This document shows, piece after piece, positions 25,568-33,239 of a stretch of 38,258 bases of DNA. The DNA lies in the IMG/VR virus record IMGVR_UViG_3300030333_004777, positions 1 to 38,258 of that record, one strand, 5' to 3'. The DNA is from a virus. Positions within the stretch are counted from its first letter, which is position 1. The number at the start of each line of letters is the position of its first letter. The position numbers and the translations under genes are program-made. Under the pieces are notes generated by a model. It was not told the DNA's origin. It did not search any database and saw nothing but the letters and a program-made list of their open reading frames with translations.

Positions 25568-27696
25568 TAGTATCCGTATCCGCTACTGGATGATGAACTT
25601 GAACTTGATGATGTAGTTGATGTCGAAGTTGTAGACATAGGTGTCGATGATGTATCTATCGCACTTGTTGGGGTGCTTGTTATTGGTAGACTATCAGGGG
25701 AATGAGATGCACCTGTCATTTTATTGCCATTTGGCATGGTGTGGAAGGCACCATAATAAGGTTGTCCGTTCACATATCCAACCAGTGTGCTGGCAGTGGA
25801 TGTGCTAGTTATGATTGCTCCTCTTACTTTGGCACCATTAGTGTAACTAGATTGAGGATTATATCTTGTTCCAGAAGTATTTGCTCCTGTTGATATAGGA
25901 TCTTCTCTCATCAAGAAATTACTATTCGCAACGTCAAACTGCAAATACAATTCCTTCCTTGCTAACACATCATTTGATTGAGGTATAGCTTGAATCTCAA
26001 CAATGTTATCAGACAATACAGTTGATGTTATATTCACTGTGTCTAAAATTACTTCACCCTTCTCATAATCTACAGATCCAAATGATGAAGATAATATCTT
26101 GACTGATGAGTCAGAATCAATTTGGAATAGGAACAATGATCCCTTATTACCTGAAATGAACTGATCAGAGAAGTATACAGTCCCCTGTACTCCAGATACA
26201 CTGAATCCAGTAGACTTTATATTATAACTTGATTCATTTCTATGGAAGGTGTTATCAAAACATATTTCATATTGTGCAAACTGATTGATTTGAGCAACTA
26301 AGTTTCTTCTGATCCTTATAGTGGTGATATTTGATGTGATAGAATCATCGACTCTATCAATAAGTGACAATACTTTACTATACTTGAATCTACCACCAAA
26401 CTTATTCAACTCAGGACCGCTTGCAAAAGAGGTCAATGAAGAAATGACATCTGTTTTGAGATTTTCTGGATCACCTATGAAGTTTGCGTTGTAGTAAACA
26501 TAACTATCAATCTCGACATATAAAAACTTCAAATCAATCAACTCAGGCACAATACCTGCTACAGAGTAACTTTTCAATGATGATAATATTTGTTTTTTGG
26601 TAAACTCTGATAAGAAAGAACCATTCTTAGGTTTCGCTGCTATGTACACCCTACCATATTTGGGTGGTGTCAATTCTTCACCCCCAAAGGCACTTACAGA
26701 CTCTATGTTTGCATACACTGAGGGAATTATTGCTTCGTAATCACTTGCAGTCACTGCTCTATGTTGAGACGAGTAAAGTCTAGGAGCATAGTATCTGACA
26801 CTGCGTAAATCCTCTATTTCATCACCATTTTCTGAAGGATACTGTGGTGATAGAGTTGTTGTAAGGTTAGTTTCAGTGGCACCGTCTTCATCTTTTACAA
26901 TACCTGCAAAAGACACTCTAGCAACACCATTACCATTCTTACCCTCAGTCTTGATGTATGATATATCAACAACATTGCCATTATCTAATTTTGCACCGAA
27001 TATACCATCTCCAAATAGCACCTCGTACTTCTCATCCGTGGTTTCTTGTATAAGATAAATGTTTGATGTAGAGGTGACACCTATAATATTATCTACAAGT
27101 TTATACTCAGTGGCAGTTGTGCTTGCGTTATTTTCTTTTACATTTATCCTTATTGTAGATGTGTCTACACCATTGTTAGGTATTATAAATCTTTGATTGG
27201 GTTGAGAATCATTTATTACGAATGTTGATTTGAGATATTGTCCTTGAAACATTTCAATAGATCCAACTGCTGTGCCATCTAATGCAGTGCCTGTCACTTT
27301 TTCTGGTATAGAGAATATGTAATTTACATTTGACACAGTTCCATTTGCAATTACACCTGGTTGAAATGTAACAGTTGTTGTTGTCGTTGATATACCTGTC
27401 ATATTATAATCAACGAGCATTTTTGCTGCTCTCTTAGACCTAGGCACGTAACCTATATTTCTTGCTAAAGAAACAACGTTTTCTCTTAGTGTTGCACTGT
27501 CAATGAATGTCTCATTGACTATCATGTTACTATTGTACGCTGTCGTATATGAATTATATGCTAATAAGTTTACTATAACTGATAGGTTAGATCCCTCGAA
27601 ATCCATATCCGAGAAATTAGAGTTTTCTCTCAGATAATTCTTTATAGAAGATTTTATATCTTCAAAATTTAGGTTTGTGAATTGTTGCAGTGCCAT
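25567..27696 (-). CDS. gp6: Baseplate wedge protein gp6
   Basis: A protein of 709 residues; T4 gp6 is 660. The N-terminus (FTNLNFEDIKSSIKNYLREN, then DFEGSNLSVIVNLLAYNSYTTAYNSNM and LRENVVSLARNIGYVPRSKRAAK) is the conserved gp6/baseplate J start. The blocks ETTDEKYEVLFGDGIFGAKLDNG and YYAPRLYSSQHRAVTASDYEAII are typical of the J-like core. gp6 forms the ring that ties the wedges together. The C-terminus is unusual: a YYGAFH...MTG segment at about 638-664, then a Ser/Thr tract ending in ten Ser and GYGY. It is coupled to gp25 upstream and gp7 downstream by TAATG overlaps. Confidence 0.9.
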   Translation of the reverse strand: MALQQFTNLNFEDIKSSIKNYLRENSNFSDMDFEGSNLSVIVNLLAYNSYTTAYNSNMIVNETFIDSATLRENVVSLARNIGYVPRSKRAAKMLVDYNMTGISTTTTTVTFQPGVIANGTVSNVNYIFSIPEKVTGTALDGTAVGSIEMFQGQYLKSTFVINDSQPNQRFIIPNNGVDTSTIRINVKENNASTTATEYKLVDNIIGVTSTSNIYLIQETTDEKYEVLFGDGIFGAKLDNGNVVDISYIKTEGKNGNGVARVSFAGIVKDEDGATETNLTTTLSPQYPSENGDEIEDLRSVRYYAPRLYSSQHRAVTASDYEAIIPSVYANIESVSAFGGEELTPPKYGRVYIAAKPKNGSFLSEFTKKQILSSLKSYSVAGIVPELIDLKFLYVEIDSYVYYNANFIGDPENLKTDVISSLTSFASGPELNKFGGRFKYSKVLSLIDRVDDSITSNITTIRIRRNLVAQINQFAQYEICFDNTFHRNESSYNIKSTGFSVSGVQGTVYFSDQFISGNKGSLFLFQIDSDSSVKILSSSFGSVDYEKGEVILDTVNITSTVLSDNIVEIQAIPQSNDVLARKELYLQFDVANSNFLMREDPISTGANTSGTRYNPQSSYTNGAKVRGAIITSTSTASTLVGYVNGQPYYGAFHTMPNGNKMTGASHSPDSLPITSTPTSAIDTSSTPMSTTSTSTTSSSSSSSSSSGYGY

Positions 27697-28100
27697 TATA
27701 ACCTAGTTGGTTCGAGAATGAAATTGACTGATTGGGTTGGTGTATTGAGTCCAACAATATCATAAAATATAGTTACATCAATAGAGTTTTCGTCAGGTGT
27801 AGAAAGAAATTTTACATCTGTCAGGATTACTCTGGGTTCAAAATTCTTTATACTTGTCTCAATTTCCTTTTGAATCGGATCAACATAATCATCACTAGCA
27901 AGTTCAAACAGTGAACCGCTTATACGTGATCCTAACAAGCGATTAAAAAATACTTCTCCCGTTTGTATACGAACTAGATTCTGTACAGAACGTTTTATAG
28001 CATCTTCATTTTTCAGCACAAGAATATCATCCGTTACGGGATGTTTTTTGAAAGATAAAGAAATATCTTTGAATCCTTGTGAAAAAGTCTGTGCTGGCAC
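27696..28100 (-). CDS. gp25: Baseplate wedge protein gp25 (gp25/lysozyme-like fold)
   Basis: A protein of 134 residues, close to T4 gp25 (132). It has the family layout: FKDISLSFKKHPVTDDILVLKNEDAIKRSVQNLV, then GEVFFNRLLGSRI with the GERxFxPxxG-like turn, then the EIETSIKNFEPRVILTDV helix and strand near the C-terminus. gp25 sits at the junction of wedge and sheath and is related to type VI secretion TssE. The start is a GTG at 28098-28100, chosen because the family begins here and no upstream in-frame ATG exists. Two late promoter motifs lie 22-38 bases upstream, so this gene opens the late wedge operon. Confidence 0.9.
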   Translation of the reverse strand: MPAQTFSQGFKDISLSFKKHPVTDDILVLKNEDAIKRSVQNLVRIQTGEVFFNRLLGSRISGSLFELASDDYVDPIQKEIETSIKNFEPRVILTDVKFLSTPDENSIDVTIFYDIVGLNTPTQSVNFILEPTRL

Positions 28101-28121
28101 TAGATCTTTATAGTCTGGGTA

Positions 28122-28138
28122 TATTTATCATTATTTAG
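28122..28138 (-). promoter_or_regulatory. Paired late promoter motifs GATAAATA and CTAAATA before gp25
   Basis: GATAAATA at 28122-28129 and CTAAATA at 28132-28138 lie side by side between a terminator and the gp25 GTG. GATAAATA matches the NATAAATA late consensus of T4-like phages; CTAAATA is a close variant also seen before the gene at 1-262. The location, straight after a terminator and before a 23-kb structural run, is where a late promoter is expected. Confidence 0.65.
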
Positions 28139-28141
28139 AGC

Positions 28142-28167
28142 AAAAAAAAGACCCTCTATTGAGGGTC
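28142..28167 (-). terminator. Rho-independent terminator
   Basis: On the minus strand a perfect 7-bp stem, GACCCTC / GAGGGTC, with an AATA loop (28150-28167), is followed by eight T residues (28142-28149). The TAG stop of the 62-residue gene overlaps the stem and loop, so it ends the glycosyltransferase unit just before the gp25 late promoters. Confidence 0.9.
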
Positions 28168-28344
28168 GTCTTCATGTCCAAGGTATCTAACCTCTATTTC
28201 ATCGGGATGAGGAAACCCTTCCCTGTAATAATCCTCTGCCAATTCTTGAACTTTATCTTCCATTTCCTCCTCTGTTATTGATTTGAACTCTAGTGACCCT
28301 TTGATGTATATGTCATATAATTCCATGTTCGTTATATTGATCAT
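28156..28344 (-). CDS. Small acidic conserved phage protein, 62 residues
   Basis: A protein of 62 residues, acidic, with the pattern ELYDIYIKGSLEFKSITEEEMEDKVQELAEDYY, then GFPHPDEIEVRYLGHED. It reads as two strands, a helix and a strand. Small proteins of this design are frequent in cyanophage genomes, with unknown function. A second in-frame ATG at 28326 is also possible as the start. It follows the glycosyltransferase after 9 bases, and its stop lies inside a terminator hairpin, so the two genes form one unit. Confidence 0.7.
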   Translation of the reverse strand: MINITNMELYDIYIKGSLEFKSITEEEMEDKVQELAEDYYREGFPHPDEIEVRYLGHEDDPQ

Positions 28345-28353
28345 CGGAAGTAT

Positions 28354-29106
28354 CTATATGATTCTAGTTTTCTCGTGCCCGACTCTACACTGTGGATCTA
28401 CCCATATTTCAAACCCTGCTTTTATCGCATCAAGACAAAATGATACGTCCTCACCACACATATCTTGTACCTCACCAGAGTCAAATACCTGCATTTGTGG
28501 GGCAAACCATGGATACTTCATCTCTGGATGTTCAAAGACACCCTTCTTGATGAGTAACCAACCAAACCCAGAGTAGTCAACAGTAAATGGTTTGCGTCTC
28601 TTGACAATTCCTTCAACCATCTCATGATTCATAACTCCACCATTTTCCTTGAAATCATCCTCTTCTAACCAATGTGCACATGATGTAGTTCTACCATCCT
28701 CAGTTGCATACCAACCACCTGCTATGTCTTTATCCATAGCAAGCACACGATAGAAACTCTCGTTAGAGAATATTATGTCACTATCAATCCATAGTTGATA
28801 ATCATAGTTGAGTTTGCCATCCCAAGGTAATTGGTCAGGTCCTCGTAATACATTCGCACCAAGACATTTGCATCTTGCAAAGTTTACCATAGAACTATAG
28901 TCTTGTGCTATCTGTATATTTGCTCCGTTCTGTACCAACTCAAAGCAGAGTGATACGAAATTCTTTAGGAAGATGTATGATACACCTCTACCAGGTAAAC
29001 AGAAAACAACACTCTTTCCTTGTAAGAGTTTCTTTGCTGCTTCGATGTCAAATTCATCTTTCTTCTCGATTGGTGGTTTAGAAACCACCTTAAATCCTTT
29101 AGCCAT
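28354..29106 (-). CDS. GT-A type glycosyltransferase-like protein
   Basis: A protein of 250 residues. Features of a GT-A glycosyltransferase are: KSVVFCLPGRGVSYIFLKNF (nucleotide-side strand and loop), the D-x-D metal site in DYQLWIDSDIIF (D108, D110), AGGWYATEDG (about 129-138), the acceptor-side GEDVSFC (218-224), and H244 in CRVGHEK, the likely third metal ligand. The donor and acceptor sugars are not evident. Similar proteins are common in T4-like cyanophages, where they may glycosylate the host surface or virion proteins (inference). A near-consensus sigma70 promoter lies directly upstream, so it can be expressed early and apart from the cassette before it. Confidence 0.75.
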   Translation of the reverse strand: MAKGFKVVSKPPIEKKDEFDIEAAKKLLQGKSVVFCLPGRGVSYIFLKNFVSLCFELVQNGANIQIAQDYSSMVNFARCKCLGANVLRGPDQLPWDGKLNYDYQLWIDSDIIFSNESFYRVLAMDKDIAGGWYATEDGRTTSCAHWLEEDDFKENGGVMNHEMVEGIVKRRKPFTVDYSGFGWLLIKKGVFEHPEMKYPWFAPQMQVFDSGEVQDMCGEDVSFCLDAIKAGFEIWVDPQCRVGHEKTRII

Positions 29107-29127
29107 AATTAGAGTTCAGTCATAATC

Positions 29128-29156
29128 ATTATAACACTTTATATAGCGTCTATCAA
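29128..29156 (-). promoter_or_regulatory. Near-consensus sigma70 promoter
   Basis: TTGATA (29151-29156) and TATAAT (29128-29133) are separated by exactly 17 bases; only one base differs from the sigma70 consensus. The -10 box lies in the 32-base gap before the glycosyltransferase, and the -35 box inside the end of the SGNH gene. Transcription would begin near 29120. Host-type promoters of this kind serve early genes in T4-like phages. Confidence 0.75.
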
Positions 29157-29780
29157 CTCAATAACTTTATTTGCCATTATCTTGTGCCCTTCTGCACTTG
29201 GATGCCCACCATTCACACCTTGAGCATAGTTTTGCGGATCTACCCTATCCATCCCTAATAATTGATTTTGTATCAAGACAGGATTGTAATCTTTACAGAG
29301 TTGCCTCCAATATCCGACGTGACCATTATAAAATTCTTTAGGTCTCAGAATGCTAGGTTCAAAGTGATCTGCAATCATGGAAACATATTTTTGACCAACA
29401 CTCTTACAATATGCGTCAAATAAAAAAATGTTTTTCCACATGTTCTCAACACCAAGCACATCATTGTATATTTTTGTATAATAATTTCTTTGAGTATTAG
29501 TCTTTATATTTTGTGGTGTGTATAACTGAGGATCTTTATATCGATCATAAAACTCTATTCTAGATGTCACTGTAAATTGTAATACAACTATATCTGTTTT
29601 TGTGTTTTGTAGGTATTTGATTGTATTTCTAACAATATTATCATTACTAATACCACATTTGGATATGTTGACGTGACCACATTTATAGTGATTAGAAACA
29701 AGGGTGCTATATCTCTCTCCTATTCTATTGTGTAGTTCATCACCCCATGTGATACTACATCCACTAAAACACAGTGACAT
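29139..29780 (-). CDS. SGNH/GDSL-type hydrolase
   Basis: A protein of 213 residues. Block I is SGCSITWGDEL with S9 as nucleophile, block III is GISNDNIVR with G43 and N46, and block V is GGHPSAEGH with H193. These are the conserved positions of SGNH hydrolases, which remove or transfer acyl (often acetyl) groups, typically on polysaccharides. The residue three before the catalytic His is Asn190, where Asp is usual; this may tune or weaken the triad. An in-frame ATG at 29783 is equally possible, and a longer frame to 29807 is less likely. It overlaps the carbamoyltransferase by about 17 bases, so it belongs to the cassette. Confidence 0.8.
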   Translation of the reverse strand: MSLCFSGCSITWGDELHNRIGERYSTLVSNHYKCGHVNISKCGISNDNIVRNTIKYLQNTKTDIVVLQFTVTSRIEFYDRYKDPQLYTPQNIKTNTQRNYYTKIYNDVLGVENMWKNIFLFDAYCKSVGQKYVSMIADHFEPSILRPKEFYNGHVGYWRQLCKDYNPVLIQNQLLGMDRVDPQNYAQGVNGGHPSAEGHKIMANKVIELIDAI

Positions 29781-31140
29781 CATACTTATGCGAAAATTGT
29801 ATTGCATCTCCTATAGTGTTCACCATAGGTTTACCTTTTATATTCAAAGATGTATTCAATAATACAGGACATCCAGTACGTTCATACCAACACTCCAGTA
29901 TGGGTCTTAGAATACTCTCTGAGTCTTTTGGTACTGTTTGTACCCTAGCAGATCCATCGACGTGTATACAGGCAGGTATCGCCTTCTGCTGCTTACATTT
30001 ATAAACGTAAGACATGTACCTAGATTCTCTTGGCATATCAAAGTAATCTTGGCAATGTTCCTCAAGTATTGCAGGTGCGAAGGGTCTGAACTTATCTCTT
30101 CTCTTGATATCATTTACTAAGTCTTTTGTTCCAGCTTCCCTTGGATCCGCCAATAAACTTCTATTACCGAGAGCACGAGGACCAAACTCAGCACGGCCAT
30201 TTGCAACCCCCACGACTTTTTCTTTGAGAAGTGCATCGACAACTCTCCTTGGATCACACAACTTCTGTATATTATACCCTAGGTAAGGACTGAAGGCAAC
30301 CTTCTTACCATATGCTAGACATGCTGCCCCCAGAGCACCCCCTGCGTCACCAGGACAAGGCATAATCCATAAGTTATACATTTCCCTCAATCCAGTGTTT
30401 ACTACACAGTTGAGGGCAACACCACCCCCATAGCATATGTGTTTGCTATATTGTGATGCTTTTGCAAATATGTTATTGAGTTCTAATTGTAGTATTCTCT
30501 CTGCACTCTTTGCGATATCACACTTATCATAGTCACCCAACCTCGCACCCTTGTGATTATTCTTATGCAACTGCCTTTCCACCACGTTCATGTTCACAGG
30601 ATTACCAAACGCTGCCATACCCATAAAGATGTACTCTTCGTCTAGTGGACGCAATCCCGCCCATTTTGTAAGTGCTGAATACCACAAACCTATAGATTGC
30701 GGATACCACTGCGACCATCTCTTCTTATAGCAAGCGTGACCATTCTTATACTCAGCAGTCCATATTGATGTAGTATCCCATTCTCCTATGCTATCAACAA
30801 CAACTATCGCTGCTTCTTCAAATGGTGATGTTTGAAACGCTGCTGCAGCGTGTGACTTGTGGTGACTATGATATTCTGTAGGTTTCAAGGACAAATGTCT
30901 TGGTCTTCTCCACGCTTTCTGACCTGCGAAAAACTGCCGTGTTCTCTTCAACCATGGTCTTTCATAGAATGCTATCTTACCATCATGACATAATAACTGT
31001 GCTGTAGACGCAGCAGTTATATCAAGATGTTTATCATGCTTTATCTTTGAGTATCTCTCGGAGTGAGTAGCATAACAAATCCTTCCATCATTGACTACAG
31101 CGACTGCTGCGTCATGGAATCCTTCACTGAATCCGATCAC
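29764..31140 (-). CDS. Carbamoyltransferase, NodU/CmcH/TobZ family
   Basis: A protein of 458 residues. It begins IGFSEGFHDAAVAVVNDG, has HSHHKSHAAAAF (91-101) with the metal-binding HxxSHA, then GGGVALNCVVN (238-248) and PGDAGGALGAA (263-273) of the Kae1-like domain. The C-terminal domain has EFGPRALGNRSLLADPR (318-334) and NTSLNIKGKP, both diagnostic. Such enzymes transfer carbamoyl from carbamoyl phosphate via carbamoyl-AMP to a sugar or antibiotic hydroxyl. It is shorter than usual (about 550-600), mainly in the insert between the two domains. Start is GTG at 31138-31140; it overlaps the preceding gene by 17 bases. Cyanophages are known to carry such genes; the acceptor is unknown. Confidence 0.85.
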   Translation of the reverse strand: MIGFSEGFHDAAVAVVNDGRICYATHSERYSKIKHDKHLDITAASTAQLLCHDGKIAFYERPWLKRTRQFFAGQKAWRRPRHLSLKPTEYHSHHKSHAAAAFQTSPFEEAAIVVVDSIGEWDTTSIWTAEYKNGHACYKKRWSQWYPQSIGLWYSALTKWAGLRPLDEEYIFMGMAAFGNPVNMNVVERQLHKNNHKGARLGDYDKCDIAKSAERILQLELNNIFAKASQYSKHICYGGGVALNCVVNTGLREMYNLWIMPCPGDAGGALGAACLAYGKKVAFSPYLGYNIQKLCDPRRVVDALLKEKVVGVANGRAEFGPRALGNRSLLADPREAGTKDLVNDIKRRDKFRPFAPAILEEHCQDYFDMPRESRYMSYVYKCKQQKAIPACIHVDGSARVQTVPKDSESILRPILECWYERTGCPVLLNTSLNIKGKPMVNTIGDAIQFSHKYDVTVF

Positions 31141-32080
31141 GTAACCTGTTTCGCCTCCTCATATCTTTCATATCTCTAATTATAACATATTCTTTCGCTA
31201 CTTTCTCATACTCATCTCGTTCAGGATAATTACCTGGATGTGTAGTGTCTCGTGGTATGTCATAGTCAAAACCAAAAATCTCCTTATAGTCATCTGTATC
31301 CATATTGAAGTATGTAATTTCTATTCCTTTGTGTTGTAAATACTTTTCAAGTTTTCTAAAATTTCTCACAAAACCATCAAGATGTCTCCAAATTACATTT
31401 TTATCTTCTTTTATAATCTTTGCTCTCTTGAGTTTACTTGCAAAACAATCGATCAAATTCTCTTTGTATGGTAATATATTTTTTCTTGATTTGTATATAC
31501 TCAATACATATCTCTCAAGTTCATCCACTTCGCTTATATCTGGAGCATCAAAAACTCCTTTTCCCATAATAGTCAGAGGATTGAAAACTATATCCACATC
31601 ACATAGTTCATCAACAATCGGTCTGATACATCTTGTATTACTCAAAATGTATGGTTCCAAAAAAGTTTCAAGATAATTACCAGATGGTGTTACTGGGAAA
31701 TGCTTTTGTAATTCTGCAAACCACTTATTAGTAAAGAAGACATCAACAGGGTCTTTATCTTTCATCAGAATGTCAGGAGGATGTCTTTCGTCTAAATTTC
31801 CGAAATATTCAGTTATAAGGTTTTCTCTCTCTTCAAAAGAACTATTGTGTGCATCTTGCAAATAACGATGAGTTTCTAAAACTTCGGTTTTAGTTTTTAC
31901 CCGTGTCTCTACTTTTGATTCTCCTTTCCTTACAAAAAAAGTTTCTTGTACTTTTTTATTGCGTTTGTAAAAATAATACCTCCCTGCAGTTTTGGTGTAT
32001 GACTTGTTGTTGATATCACATAATTTCATCAAATGCATCTTACCCATATTAGGTAATGCCCAATAATTACAACCAATCAT
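31124..32080 (-). CDS. Protein of unknown family, copy 2 of a tandem pair
   Basis: A protein of 318 residues, clearly paralogous to its upstream neighbour over its whole length. Shared blocks are NYWA-PNMGKMH near the N-terminus, NKSYTK, MKDKDPVDVFFT, DELCDVD, PYKENLIDCFASKLKR, YFNMDxDDY-E-FGF, THPG-YPER and a basic end MKDMRRR. The family was not recognised. No P-loop, DxD or HxD motif is seen, so it is not a simple copy of the sulfotransferases around it. The many conserved Trp, Asn, Asp and His residues suggest an enzyme or a binding protein. The ATG at 32080 has a GGAAGA site upstream; a GTG at 32092 is the alternative. It overlaps both neighbours by 14-17 bases. Confidence 0.7.
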   Translation of the reverse strand: MIGCNYWALPNMGKMHLMKLCDINNKSYTKTAGRYYFYKRNKKVQETFFVRKGESKVETRVKTKTEVLETHRYLQDAHNSSFEERENLITEYFGNLDERHPPDILMKDKDPVDVFFTNKWFAELQKHFPVTPSGNYLETFLEPYILSNTRCIRPIVDELCDVDIVFNPLTIMGKGVFDAPDISEVDELERYVLSIYKSRKNILPYKENLIDCFASKLKRAKIIKEDKNVIWRHLDGFVRNFRKLEKYLQHKGIEITYFNMDTDDYKEIFGFDYDIPRDTTHPGNYPERDEYEKVAKEYVIIRDMKDMRRRNRLRDRIQ

Positions 32081-33155
32081 ATATTCTTCCACGCCTTCTC
32101 ATGTCTTTCATTTTCCTCATCGCCAAATACTCCTTCGCTATAGATTCAAACTTTTCTCGTTCAGGATAGTCGCCAGGATGTGTATTGGTGCGTGGTAGTT
32201 CATTCTTCTCAAACCCAAATGTTTCCCCATAATCATCTCTATCCATATTAAAGTATACTGGTTCTATGCCATTTTTCTTAAAGTACAATTCGATTCTTCT
32301 TACTTGCTTTACAACAGTGTCAAGGTATTTCCATAATATTCCCTTATCAATCTCATATAAGATCGCAGCATTTTCAGTTTTATGCACCTGTAATACGTGT
32401 TTATGACTGAATCTTTTCAACTTACTTGCAAAACAATCAATCAGATTTTCTTTGTATGGAATGACATTCTTTCTATCTTTATATAATTTCAAAACATGTT
32501 TTTCTACTTGAGTGGCATCAGTAAGTTCTCGTTTTGGATGAGCACCTAACATATGTCTCCCCATGATTGAAAATGGATCAAAGATAAAATCAACATCACA
32601 TAATTCATCTACAAAAGGCACTATACTTGGATGCAGTCCGTCTACCTTCAAATATGGTTGTAAAAAAGTATCAAGATAGTTGTTGCCTGGTGACACTGGA
32701 AAATATTTTTGCTGCTCCCTGAAATACCTATCAGTAAAGAATACCTCGACAGGATCTTTATCTTTCATCAGTTCATCAGGAGGTTTTCTGTCATTTACAC
32801 CCCCAAAATATTTCACCATCAAATCACCACCAGCTTCACTGGTGTTAGAAAACATTTTTGTATTATCATTAGGACCACCACATACCTCATTCAAAAAGGC
32901 ATGTTTTTTACCAGAGATCTTATCAGCTACCTCACCAAAAGTCATTTTACTTTTGATTGGTGTCTCTATCTCGGATTGTCCTCTTCTCAATACGAATGTC
33001 TTTTCTATTCTTTTCCTATACAGATCAGGGTCATGCCATTGTTTGTAAAAATAATATGGGTGTTTGATTTTTGTATATGACTTCCTATTCACCTCAATAA
33101 GTTGCATCATATGCATCTTACCCATATTAGGTGTTGCCCAATAATTAATCCTCAT
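32067..33155 (-). CDS. Protein of unknown family, copy 1 of a tandem pair
   Basis: A protein of 362 residues beginning MRINYWATPNMGKMHMM, paralogous to the gene downstream. Compared with that copy it has two main insertions: one near residues 80-110 (GKKHAFLNEV region) and one near 255-270 (KHVLQVHKTENAA). The blocks PYKENLIDCFASKLKR and YFNMDRDDYGETFGF are almost unchanged. No family or motif was recognised. The start was set at 33155 by alignment with the paralogue; ATGs at 33158 and 33164 are in frame. It overlaps the 30-residue gene upstream by 11 bases. The context among sulfotransferase-like and carbamoyltransferase genes suggests a role in the same pathway (inference). Confidence 0.7.
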   Translation of the reverse strand: MRINYWATPNMGKMHMMQLIEVNRKSYTKIKHPYYFYKQWHDPDLYRKRIEKTFVLRRGQSEIETPIKSKMTFGEVADKISGKKHAFLNEVCGGPNDNTKMFSNTSEAGGDLMVKYFGGVNDRKPPDELMKDKDPVEVFFTDRYFREQQKYFPVSPGNNYLDTFLQPYLKVDGLHPSIVPFVDELCDVDFIFDPFSIMGRHMLGAHPKRELTDATQVEKHVLKLYKDRKNVIPYKENLIDCFASKLKRFSHKHVLQVHKTENAAILYEIDKGILWKYLDTVVKQVRRIELYFKKNGIEPVYFNMDRDDYGETFGFEKNELPRTNTHPGDYPEREKFESIAKEYLAMRKMKDMRRRGRIYDWL

Positions 33156-33237
33156 CATCTTCATAGATGTACGGATCCTGACGACGCAGTTTCCATAACT
33201 TGTACTCACCTATGATCCAGTTCCAAAGTTTTTTCAT
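33145..33237 (-). CDS. Microprotein, 30 residues
   Basis: A 30-residue frame, MKKLWNWIIGEYKLWKLRRQ followed by a DPYIYEDDED end. It has an amphipathic, Trp-rich, basic N-terminal half and an acidic tail, a design I recognise from tiny cyanophage proteins. The ATG lies 2 bases after the stop of the sulfotransferase-like gene (33240), and the stop overlaps the next gene by 11 bases, so it fills an otherwise empty gap. The function is unknown. A membrane-edge or protein-binding peptide is plausible from composition only. Confidence 0.6.
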   Translation of the reverse strand: MKKLWNWIIGEYKLWKLRRQDPYIYEDDED

Positions 33238-33239
33238 TT

